In this document: in pieces, positions 9,101-13,616 of the stretch | How positions within the stretch are numbered: position 1 is the stretch's first letter | How the letters are laid out: each line of letters starts with the position of its first letter | Source of the DNA: an uncultured Collinsella sp. | GTDB taxonomy: Bacteria; Actinomycetota; Coriobacteriia; Coriobacteriales; Coriobacteriaceae | Reading direction: 5' to 3' | DNA: 23,169 bases | Assembly: GCA_900546105.1 (NCBI GenBank) | Contig: URBP01000024.1 | Location: 1-23,169 of the forward strand | Position numbers and translations under genes: made by a program | Notes under the pieces: model-generated | Told to the model about the DNA's origin: nothing | Databases searched by the model: none | What the model saw: only the letters and a program-made list of their open reading frames with translations

Positions 9101-11882
9101 CAAGACGCTCGAGGGCCGCGACTGGGCCGAGGGCGACAGCTTCCAGTTCACGCTCACGGGCGAGGGCGGCGCTCCCATGCCCGAGGACTCTGCCGACGGC
9201 TCCAAGACCGTCAGCGTGACGGCCGCCGCCGGCACCGAGGCGGGCGATAGGGTCGCCTTCGACTTCGGAGCCATCCGCTACACGCTCGACGACATCAAGG
9301 ACGCCGGGTTCGCCGAGGTCGGCGGCAAGCGCGTGCGCGCCAGGACCTTCACCTACACGGTGCGCGAGGTCAGGCCCGATGACGGCTCCGCCATCGCCGG
9401 CGTGGCCTACGACGGCCACGTCGCCACGATGACGGTGACCGTGACCGACGACGGCTCCGGCAACCTCACGGCCACGACGCCCGCGATCGCGCAGGCGAGC
9501 GGCGGCGACTTCGTCAACACCTACACGACCGAGCTCGACTACTCGGCCCGCGCGGGCGTGCGCCTGTCCAAGACACTCTCCGGCCGCGCCATGGAGGCGG
9601 GGCAGTTCGCCTTCACCGTGACCGCCGACGCCGAGACGGCCGCCAAGCTCGGCCTCAAGACCGACAAGGATGCCTACGCCGTGGCCGCGGCTGACGATGG
9701 GAAGGCCGACCTGGTCGACCTCATCGGCGGTGCCGCGGAGAGCGACGTGAAGTTCACCGACGCCGACGCGGGCAAGACCTACAGCTTCACCGTCACCGAG
9801 ACCAAGCTCGGCGGCAAGGGCTACACCAACGACACCGCGCCACGCACGGTGACCATCGCGCCCGGCTACGACGCCGCGACGGGCAGGCTCACGGTCGCGA
9901 CCGCGGTTGCCAGGGACGGTGTCGAGGTCGCCCGCGGCGAGGTCTCCACAGCAGATGACGCCACGGCGACGCCCGCGCCCGTGACGGTCGCGTTCGAGAA
10001 CTCCTACGAGGCCACCGGAACGCTCGGCGGCGAGGGCAACGTGGCCATCAACGCCACCAAGACGCTGACGGGCCGCGCCGCGGCGGCGGGCGAGTTCTCG
10101 TTCTCCGTCCGCGATGCCCGGGGCAACGTGGTCGCGACCGCGACCAACCGGGCCTCCGGCGACGGCGAGGCCGTGGGACTTTCGTTCTCGCCCATCTCCT
10201 ACACCACCGACGCTCTCGAGCGGATGGTGGCGGACGGCATCGCCACCAGGGCCGCCGACGGCTCCTGGGTCATTCCCTATACCGTTTCCGAGGACGGTAC
10301 GGACCGGCTGCCCGCGGGCGTGACGGCGGCCGTGTCGAGCTTCGGCATTACGGTCAAGGTGACCGATAACGGTAAGGGCGGGCTGGATGTGACCGCGGTC
10401 TACCCCGAGGGCTCCGACGGCGCGCTGTCGTTCGTGAACGGCTACGGCACCAACGAGGCGACGGTCGACATCGCGGGTGCCAAGACGCTGGCGCTCGGCC
10501 AGGCCGGCCTCGGCCTCACGCAGGGAGACATCGCGGGCAAGTACACCTTTAAGATCGAGCCGCTGGACGGCGCGCCCGCGCCGGTCGACGCTTCGGGCAA
10601 GACGGTGACCGAGGCGACCAACGACGCCGCCGGCAACGTCGAGCTGGGCCACGTCACGTTTAAGCAGCCGGGCGACCTTGATGACGTCGAGATCGACGGC
10701 GACGGCCTGCGCACCAAGACGTTCGCCTACCGGGTGAGCGAGTCCGGTTCGGTCGACGGCGTGGTCAATGACGCGACGGCGACCAGGACCTTCACGGTCA
10801 GGGTGGTCGAGGACACCGCCGCGGGCACGCTTGTCGCGAAGGTCCTGCCCGCAGAGGGCACGCCCGAGGGCAAGGGCGCGTTCGAGTTCACCAACACCTA
10901 CGGCGTGAACCCGACGCCGAGCTCCGTCACCGACCGGATCAAGGTGAGCAAGAAGCTCAAGGGCCGTGACCTGGCCGAGGGCGAGTTCGAGTTCCAGCTG
11001 GTCGAGATTGCCGCCGACGGCGGCGAGAGCGTCGCGGCGACGGGCAGGAACGCCGCCGACGGCACGGTCGCGCTCGGCCCCGTCACCTACACCGCGCCCG
11101 GCACGCACAGCTATGAGCTGCGCGAGGTCGCCGGCACGGCGGGCGGCGTGACATACGACAGGGCGACGTACCGCGTGCGCACGACGGTTGCCGATGCCAA
11201 AAACGGCACGCTCGCCGTCAAACACGAGCTCATGGATGCCGAGGGCAATGCTGTGGGCGACGACTCGGTGACGTTCACCAACGGCTACGAGGCCGCGCCC
11301 GTCACCCTCCGGCTGGGCGCCGCCAAGGTGCTCAAGGGCGCCGAGCTCAAGGCGGGCCAGTTTAGCTTCGAGCTCAAGAGCCGGGACGGCAAGGTCATGT
11401 CGACCGCCAAGAACGCCGCGGACGGCAGCGTCGCGTTCGATGCGCTGACCTTCAAGCAGGCCGGCACCTACACCTTCACGGTGAGCGAGGTCGACGACGG
11501 CCAGGCGCACGTGACCTACGACAAGGCGGTGCGCAAGATCGTCGTCACGGTGAGCGACGAGGCGGCCGACGGCACCAAGACGGGCTATCTGTCGGCGAGG
11601 GTCTCCTACGAGGGCGACGCCAACGTGCCGCCAGTCTTCACCAACAGCTACGCCGAGAATCCCGGGACCCCCGGCACCCCCGAGAACCCCGGCACGCCGG
11701 GCGGCGGCTCAGACGGCGGTTCAGATAACGGCTCCGGCAGCGGCTCTAGCGGCGACGGCTCCAAGGGCGGCATGCCCGACACCGGCGACCGCAGCCTGCC
11801 GGTCGAGGTGCTCGGCGCCATGGCCGGCATCGGCGCGCTGGCCGTCGCGGGCGGCGCGGTCCTGTACCGCAGGCGCCGCTAA
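153..11882 (+). CDS. Giant LPXTG-type surface adhesin with fibro-slime head and FctA-like isopeptide stalk
   Basis: This encodes about 3909 residues and is likely a sortase-anchored adhesin reaching out from the cell wall. The ATG at 153 follows GGGAGG by six bases and gives a clean signal peptide (basic start, hydrophobic core, ASA cleavage region near residue 48). An upstream in-frame TTG at 39 has no such site. Approximate order of domains: fibro-slime domain with the GDDDVWVYIDG motif near residue 299; SpaA/Cna-B-like domains at 405-496 and 699-803; DUF7601-like at 954-1123; seven FctA/Spy0128-like units at 1125-2330; two DUF11-like repeats at 2330-2593; DUF7601-like at 2595-2723; one FctA unit; DUF7601-like at 2862-2967; six FctA units at 2970-3835; a Pro/Gly/Ser linker; MPDTGD at 3874; a hydrophobic segment and RRRR. 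Most FctA units show Lys in KxLxGR, Glu in YTxxE and Asn in FTNxY, the residues that form and catalyse the Lys-Asn isopeptide bond in Spy0128. The C-terminal third is markedly richer in GC. The ligand is unknown. Confidence 0.93.
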   Translation: MNRVCARAREMLKPFGKKTNTAKRALRVLAVPLAACALMFGATSASADQAVPFSNHTVQTVNPTGTTVNLFDYWVVNGDNDSSKNINNDNKNDNTGINKDHQLKFNGGAGSGINKWTGKSDIGGFGRLSFVKNTLVKGYPSINAGTYTSYNTHGTYKDESLDYLFNNDSQANGKQDGKAVYNNVQGLFQLKDGYYVYDSYGSDGNYAVYNFTTNSFDVYNKAGVYKDSVSDANRGQFFPFDSADKVFEERNGRLSPIGITDGTNDKLNHHFGMSMTTEFVQPAGGKTTDNNDMVFKFSGDDDVWVYIDGVLVGDLGGIHEKATLDINFATGVVRVGHIDGANGSPKYFPDTTIKAMFKAAGADTTNFRDNTFRDSTKHTLSFFYLERGAGASNMSLKFNLTTLPSSEVAKVDQNGEAVQGAEFALYQSDANWNAQGEPIAQGTTGANGQLVLLKSDGSVLSFDSQHAEKHDYFVLKEVSLPKGYRSSLTSSTTATPGELHLQYKAAASGTGGVVVAPQTTVTTANNEQWTGSRMWLNGGYLAAKETISLNKETKDNKNNPISSGTTFAVVLKLTGASEDHTSEDAWTAVTGNPLNGYKLCSKHGIEGAVEAAKSADTSVFGVNTKGDYEVTVRSLPGDIEKYAAMMTDKSKAEYTVAVYHTTASSLAEATIDNTSMVQYQTINRQFSTVIHLTNVQNRLFVQKVDDLGKPVNGATFELYQAKDVTGDSPSTYAIKSGAEPYDTVKANGMTYPYDIEGAACFPLDSTKHAPLIKGTYYLRESKSPDGFEINNAITKVIVDDSGVYVDAGEEGDGVLSMSGPGSLIASLAQFGSPDSIDNTLTHIKGKLQSAGVDADGNLTWGQKSTAEGVTPSLENDLMHMRYDKTTQGTKTILRYVEDGGERNGQLATIFADTGINRMALYQDDDATNGTDLGTLQLNHLFTTATAVQYTDRRVARLQVTKTVTADTGLTAPTKDANDKDKDLTFTFKFTLPESQKGYEARVFDANGMSVGNSFTLKNGDTHSIKAGETIRVYDLKQGDKYSVSELTTKGEDSSGNVLASIVNTVTGSADESVLPAGFSLVKRKVGGEEQSGTGNTIEGKIVALAGGKIPASNKLEFINNYSASSVTLKAKDGLSAKKVLEGRDWADGDSFTAQLTADGGVPMPGGAKSKVATVELTNDQPATFGDITYTKPGTYTYTISEVIPGSDAGADGISYSAAVYTATVVVEDNHAGALAVASVKVVQECNDAGVDTKTDVAGKVATFTNHYDTHEAKIIIHAQKILTDNAGSFPLSQNAFSFKLERVGGYADDNAAFDPDKVDTSIKAPMPEDAEGNTATVGNNADDGAVTWPAISYTAKADAGRAYVYKFTEENPGSVTGMTYDGSIYYAVVRNAEKGAGIQTSIEYYKVVKDGSVKQLDTNVTPSFTNIYSVEPTSATLQGQKTVSGRDWNQGERYTFNLAAATDDAGATGLSKTTAQAVKDGAVAVNVNQAVASTPASGRVASFSFGTEAAPTVTFNRAGTFSFNITEKAAQDGQAGMSMDKHTARATVVVTDLDESGNIHTGMLRVSSVTYANTGASEADKVVTDKAAFTNVYHASGTFGGVTISKTLEGRASTAGQFTFAVTGLWYNGVQTSVDGAEASLSNKAAGAGVSGAVVGASGQEKLFARELTEQDLGRTFAYRIHENQPAAAGYTYDTGYAGDAIVLVKVLARKDDTAKLYTVTTVLKGAGVTELLGDGADASKLTDEKIVELKQDSNTYVRQYDSSDAGATTPTVSFVNRYTASLDYGADGGLQIEKTLTYPKDATIFGSPKSTFRYIVKPADKTSASKVGISTDGKVFETASVEANAPKTVSLVPAGGLTFTQNDAGKTFTYTVSEIDDKATGYTYDETVHTVKAVVADNGDSTLRVTTSVSKQVDGKDELEGQWIYPSDATSTGVATVKFKNTYTVTEAATYTPSVTKVVVGADAPDKFTFAMTAADDATRAAVDSKLITGSSMSADSGYAEKKQTKEGLKDGEHYQVDFSKLTFNKPGTYKFAINELAPNSGLGEWKYDTHTYVLTITVTDEGGKLVARADGTSYTGILGGLIFATGDVGKTFTYKVVENNGKQRGYTYDSTYWTVEIAVKSRGDGSLYTVTTVKHYDANEVEEPRDTKPFSSEKSAAKAKVFFTNNYAATGKFEGLTAEKVMDSGDKIEAGQYTFDLYAEKADGSLEKKDEGTTQAGENGIATVDFGKIYFKLGDATSGTDGQTIDLASAVNDGIAIKRHNADHTTTYSFNLVAKERLTSLPEGVRPVDTSATCRVLLEVTDNNDGTLTPRVTYRDGTENGKIVFHNTRDKVKTIGTVAKPNVDIDGQLLSVGDSHVYTINWVNTAVNADGNLVSADVTVVDELPTGVVFEAFEGEYADNGEASGQSLTWDLGKQPAGSHGSVRVRVKITEDAVKDAQGAVGAVNNAATIKVGNKSYTGTTTNYVPKKSESDAQDSTGSGVALGDELTYTIGYKNTEGASATVTIADAVPAGTEFVEFAGDHKDAGSKDNDGNLTWTLKDVPAGKEGTVQFKVRVTEDAFKSGGASGDISNQASVAVDNNPAVKTNTTTDQVSDGRLTLSKTVTAAEGITAPNKAFTFKVLLYQTDGTTPLAGTFAYAGRPSGTNGTYVSGQIKSGDTITLKAGGSVTVTVPVGTHYEVQELDSKGELMTSEDGFAVVDKANLQKGTVGQATQVGFTNVYSVESTKVENAFKVQKKISGRNWTTSDVFTMTLAAEGEAPMPKGAKDGVSAIELHKDAQVGNFGTIEYTKPGTYAYVITEQSGDETALTFSKATYRATVTVTDDGAGKLSTKTKIAQLTDDAGDAAERTVEAAVFTNTAKTGSLTVKKTVVGGDSQREFGFTVALADGDGEPVSGTFGKGEHAVTFAGGKANFTLRDGGEKTVAGLPVGARYTVTEDAAEGYTTTVEGAEGTVTEDGATAAFTNTYGTATEGRDVSTAGLFTKTLEGRDWAEGDSFQFTLTGEGGAPMPEDSADGSKTVSVTAAAGTEAGDRVAFDFGAIRYTLDDIKDAGFAEVGGKRVRARTFTYTVREVRPDDGSAIAGVAYDGHVATMTVTVTDDGSGNLTATTPAIAQASGGDFVNTYTTELDYSARAGVRLSKTLSGRAMEAGQFAFTVTADAETAAKLGLKTDKDAYAVAAADDGKADLVDLIGGAAESDVKFTDADAGKTYSFTVTETKLGGKGYTNDTAPRTVTIAPGYDAATGRLTVATAVARDGVEVARGEVSTADDATATPAPVTVAFENSYEATGTLGGEGNVAINATKTLTGRAAAAGEFSFSVRDARGNVVATATNRASGDGEAVGLSFSPISYTTDALERMVADGIATRAADGSWVIPYTVSEDGTDRLPAGVTAAVSSFGITVKVTDNGKGGLDVTAVYPEGSDGALSFVNGYGTNEATVDIAGAKTLALGQAGLGLTQGDIAGKYTFKIEPLDGAPAPVDASGKTVTEATNDAAGNVELGHVTFKQPGDLDDVEIDGDGLRTKTFAYRVSESGSVDGVVNDATATRTFTVRVVEDTAAGTLVAKVLPAEGTPEGKGAFEFTNTYGVNPTPSSVTDRIKVSKKLKGRDLAEGEFEFQLVEIAADGGESVAATGRNAADGTVALGPVTYTAPGTHSYELREVAGTAGGVTYDRATYRVRTTVADAKNGTLAVKHELMDAEGNAVGDDSVTFTNGYEAAPVTLRLGAAKVLKGAELKAGQFSFELKSRDGKVMSTAKNAADGSVAFDALTFKQAGTYTFTVSEVDDGQAHVTYDKAVRKIVVTVSDEAADGTKTGYLSARVSYEGDANVPPVFTNSYAENPGTPGTPENPGTPGGGSDGGSDNGSGSGSSGDGSKGGMPDTGDRSLPVEVLGAMAGIGALAVAGGAVLYRRRR
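3526..11655 (+). repeat. Tandem FctA/Spy0128-like domain array inside the giant adhesin
   Basis: About fourteen diverged units of 120-220 residues start near 3526, 3958, 4441, 4936, 5491, 5986, 6661, 8322, 9060, 9527, 10011, 10446, 10906 and 11291. They are interrupted by DUF11-like repeats (7141-7930) and DUF7601-like modules (7936-8320 and 8737-9050). Unit ends are marked by FTNxY-type motifs such as FTNHY, FTNIY, FTNVY, FVNRY, FKNTY, FTNNY, FVNTY and FTNGY. The unit at 5986-6660 is a hybrid of two domains. Boundaries were set by eye from the recurring Lys, Glu and Asn motifs and may be off by some residues. Confidence 0.8.
8740..11880 (+). other. High-GC segment of the giant adhesin gene
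   Basis: Hand counts of 60-base lines give about 53% GC at 5401, 63% at 8641 and 8701, 75% at 8821, 72% at 8881 and 9001, and 70% at 9601. From roughly 8740 the gene shifts to C- or G-ending codons, for example TTC for Phe and TAC for Tyr. The change falls next to a domain boundary, where the FctA unit ends and a DUF7601-like module starts. This suggests that the C-terminal part has a different history from the N-terminal part. Confidence 0.7.
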
Positions 11883-11893
11883 CGATATGGACG

Positions 11894-11928
11894 AGTGGGG
11901 CGAATCCATCCGATGGGTTCGCCCCACT
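11894..11928 (+). terminator. Strong hairpin after the giant adhesin gene
   Basis: The arms 11894-11910 and 11912-11928 are complementary over 17 positions with one G-T pair. The hairpin starts 12 bases after the TAA stop codon. It is followed by TGCCG rather than a T run, so it is a weak intrinsic terminator at best and may act in RNA stability instead. Its last base overlaps the -35 box proposed for ffs. Confidence 0.55.
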
Positions 11929-11956
11929 TGCCGTGGCGGGCGGGAGCAGGTAAGAT
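11928..11956 (+). promoter_or_regulatory. Candidate promoter of the SRP RNA gene
   Basis: TTGCCG (11928-11933, four of six) and TAAGAT (11951-11956, four of six) are separated by exactly 17 bases. Transcription would start near 11963, just before the closing stem of the SRP RNA. The same -10 sequence occurs upstream of the flavodoxin gene. Confidence 0.55.
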
Positions 11957-11970
11957 ATACCGAGCGCCTA

Positions 11971-12073
11971 GCGCGTTCGATGGGTTCGGATGACGACATG
12001 TTCCGAATCTGGTCAGGTCCGGAAGGAAGCAGCCATAAGGAGCCTCTGTCGGGCATCCGAATCCATCGAGCGC
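11971..12073 (+). ncRNA. ffs: Signal recognition particle RNA, small bacterial type (4.5S-like)
   Basis: This is the RNA scaffold of the signal recognition particle; it binds Ffh and targets nascent membrane and secreted proteins to the translocon. The conserved domain IV core is visible around 12011-12045 with GGTCAGGTCCGG, the GGAA tetraloop and the internal-loop AGCAGCC. The outer arms pair closely: 11971-11992 against 12054-12073 form a long stem with few mismatches. The length of about 100 bases with no Alu domain fits the small SRP RNA class. It has its own promoter upstream and a short terminator downstream, so it is a free-standing transcription unit. Confidence 0.93.
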
Positions 12074-12087
12074 ACGGGCGCTTTTTT
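12070..12087 (+). terminator. ffs: Intrinsic terminator of ffs
   Basis: GCGC (12070-12073), a four-base loop and GCGC (12078-12081) are followed at once by six T residues (12082-12087). The 5' arm overlaps the end of the SRP RNA stem, as is usual for compact RNA genes. Confidence 0.65.
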
Positions 12088-12337
12088 GGTGCCGCGGCTA
12101 CCCGCGAGTGCCGGCAGGGCGCTTGGTGTCTCGCTGGTCCTCGGCTTTGCCTGCGGGATCGCTCGACTACCAAACAGCCCGCCGGCACCGGAACCGCATC
12201 GTCCAAAAATCACCCGTAAAGGCGCGTTAGCCTAATTAAATCTATCCCTTAAGGAATGCTGCTCGTTGGCGTTGTTTGGAGCGCGGTGGCGATGTGCTTC
12301 AAGAGGCGGCGGTGTTGTTGCTTGAATTTTTGCAGTT
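12088..12337. other. Intergenic stretch without a recognised gene
   Basis: I see no coding region with a ribosome binding site, no tRNA and no known riboswitch here. The only structure is an 8-bp inverted repeat, GTGCCGGC (12108-12115) with GCCGGCAC (12181-12188). Open frames running through this part begin inside the SRP RNA and are not credible. In some Actinobacteria dnaX follows ffs; it is absent here. Confidence 0.6.
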
Positions 12338-12374
12338 AAAGAGGCCCGTTTCCCTGGGGAAACGGGCCTCTTTT
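12338..12374. terminator. Bidirectional terminator between ffs and the minus-strand surface protein gene
   Basis: There is a perfect 17-bp stem (12338-12354 with 12357-12373) and a two-base nominal loop. A residues on the left arm and T residues on the right arm provide a T run in either direction. It sits 44 bases past the stop codon of the minus-strand gene, so it mainly ends that transcript and also insulates it from the left. Confidence 0.85.
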
Positions 12375-12417
12375 GTCTCTGGGTTTGTGGATTGGCGAAG
12401 ATGGTATGCTCTGGCGG

Positions 12418-13407
12418 CTATTTTGAGTTCTTGAGGCGGCGTACACCCGTGGCGGTTATTCCGAGGCCTGCGGTGGCGATTCCTGCGAGTGCGATTGCGC
12501 TCGGTGTTGTGTCGCCCGTGTTCGCGAGCTTGTCGGCGGTCGTATCTGCTTGTTTGCCGCTGCTCGAGTTCGCCTGCTTGGTGGAGTTTGGCGAGGTGTC
12601 TTTACCGGTTGCGGACGAGCCGGTGGGCTGCGTCGTCTCGGTCGGTTGCGTCGAGTTGGAGGGAGGCGTCGTCTCGGTCGGTTGCGTTATCTCGGGCGAG
12701 GTGACCTTGTCTGCCGCGGCTTTCGCCTCTTCGTATGCCTTGCAGGCATCGTCATAGGCTATTTGCGCTCTTTTCAAATCGTCGAGGAGCGCATCCCGCT
12801 TGGCTGTTTCTCCGTCGAGATGGGTTTTATTAAACTCTACTTCGCTTTCAAAGAAATAAATCAGGCTTTTATGACTTTCGAGGCGCATTCGGCAGTGCTC
12901 AAGCTTATCTTCACAGGAATTTTCTTGCATTATTGCCTCTGTGATCGCCTCTTGCAACTGCCGAATAGTTTCGGCAGGAGTCGTGTAGTCGATTTTATTT
13001 AATTCTGCCTCAAGGGCTCTTGTCCGGTTGTGGGCCTTATCGCATTCGGCTTGAGCTGCATCGACGTTCGCTTGCATGGTAGGAAGGGATTCCTTATATA
13101 TGGCGGCTTGCGCCAAATTAGTGTCGTAGTTCTCTTGAAAAATGGCAATTTTAGTATCGATTTCCGCAATTTTCTCGGGACTTGCGGCGTCTTTTGCGGC
13201 CTCGAGGTTTTTGAGCGCTTCCTGCATGGCTGCATACGCTTTGTCTTTTTCGGCGGCCGCATCTTTCGTCTGCAAGGCAACTGCACCGGTGGGGGAGCTG
13301 GTTTCCGCCGCGATCGCCGTTGCGGGGGCGATTCCCGCGACAAGTGCCGCGGAAAGGGCGATGCCCAAGGTTGTTCGTCTTGCTCTTCTCGCGAGAATGT
13401 CGTTCAT
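12418..13407 (-). CDS. Small wall-anchored coiled-coil surface protein with LANTGD sorting signal
   Basis: This encodes 329 residues. The start at 13407 is preceded by GAGGTG with about six bases of spacing. Residues 1-34 form a signal peptide (twin Arg-rich start, alanine-rich hydrophobic core, IAA cleavage region). Residues about 45-240 are charged and rich in Ala, Glu, Lys and Gln in a heptad-like pattern (for example DKAYAAMQEALKNLEAAK), pointing to a long coiled coil. Residues about 240-295 are a Thr/Pro/Ser/Gln-rich wall-spanning linker with repeated QPTET units. LANTGD follows, then a hydrophobic stretch and a basic tail (RRLKNSK). The layout matches sortase-anchored proteins; LANTG is an LPXTG variant. 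The binding partner is unknown. It is transcribed alone, convergent with ffs and divergent from the ABC operon. Confidence 0.85.
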   Translation of the reverse strand: MNDILARRARRTTLGIALSAALVAGIAPATAIAAETSSPTGAVALQTKDAAAEKDKAYAAMQEALKNLEAAKDAASPEKIAEIDTKIAIFQENYDTNLAQAAIYKESLPTMQANVDAAQAECDKAHNRTRALEAELNKIDYTTPAETIRQLQEAITEAIMQENSCEDKLEHCRMRLESHKSLIYFFESEVEFNKTHLDGETAKRDALLDDLKRAQIAYDDACKAYEEAKAAADKVTSPEITQPTETTPPSNSTQPTETTQPTGSSATGKDTSPNSTKQANSSSGKQADTTADKLANTGDTTPSAIALAGIATAGLGITATGVRRLKNSK

Positions 13408-13439
13408 CTCGGCACCTCATTTCAAGGGTCGGCGACTAA

Positions 13440-13468
13440 CTTGGTAGCACTAATGTAAGTATACCAAG
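13440..13468 (-). promoter_or_regulatory. Extended -10 promoter with overlapping inverted repeat for the coiled-coil protein gene
   Basis: Read on the minus strand, TGG followed by TATACT (plus positions 13458-13466) is an extended -10 element with five of six core matches; no good -35 is seen. A 7-bp inverted repeat, CTTGGTA (13440-13446) and TACCAAG (13462-13468), covers the -10 box and the probable start point near 13451. This makes it a candidate operator. No regulator gene lies nearby. Confidence 0.45.
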
Positions 13469-13569
13469 CGATTGGCCCGCCACTGGCTGGGTGTGCGCGT
13501 ATGCTCCTCTGAAAACTGAATCCCGTTAGAAATGACGAGTTGTTTACGCTTCTTTTGGGGTGGCGGTAC

Positions 13570-13575
13570 TATCAT
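13570..13575 (+). promoter_or_regulatory. Candidate -10 box of the ABC exporter operon
   Basis: TATCAT matches five of six consensus bases and lies about 40 bases before the chosen start. No good -35 box is found at normal spacing; TTTACG at 13543-13548 is 21 bases upstream of it. Weak evidence. Confidence 0.3.
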
Positions 13576-13616
13576 GATTCGAATTGAGTGTGAATGATGA
13601 TAGGGAGCGCCTTTTT

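Noticed and set aside
11990..12235. Small protein of 81 codons downstream of the giant adhesin
   Set aside because: It overlaps the SRP RNA and its terminator and has no start signal.
12088..12337. tRNA or second small RNA after ffs
   Set aside because: No cloverleaf, CCA-end or conserved T-loop sequence found; only an isolated 8-bp dyad with a loop of about 65 bases.
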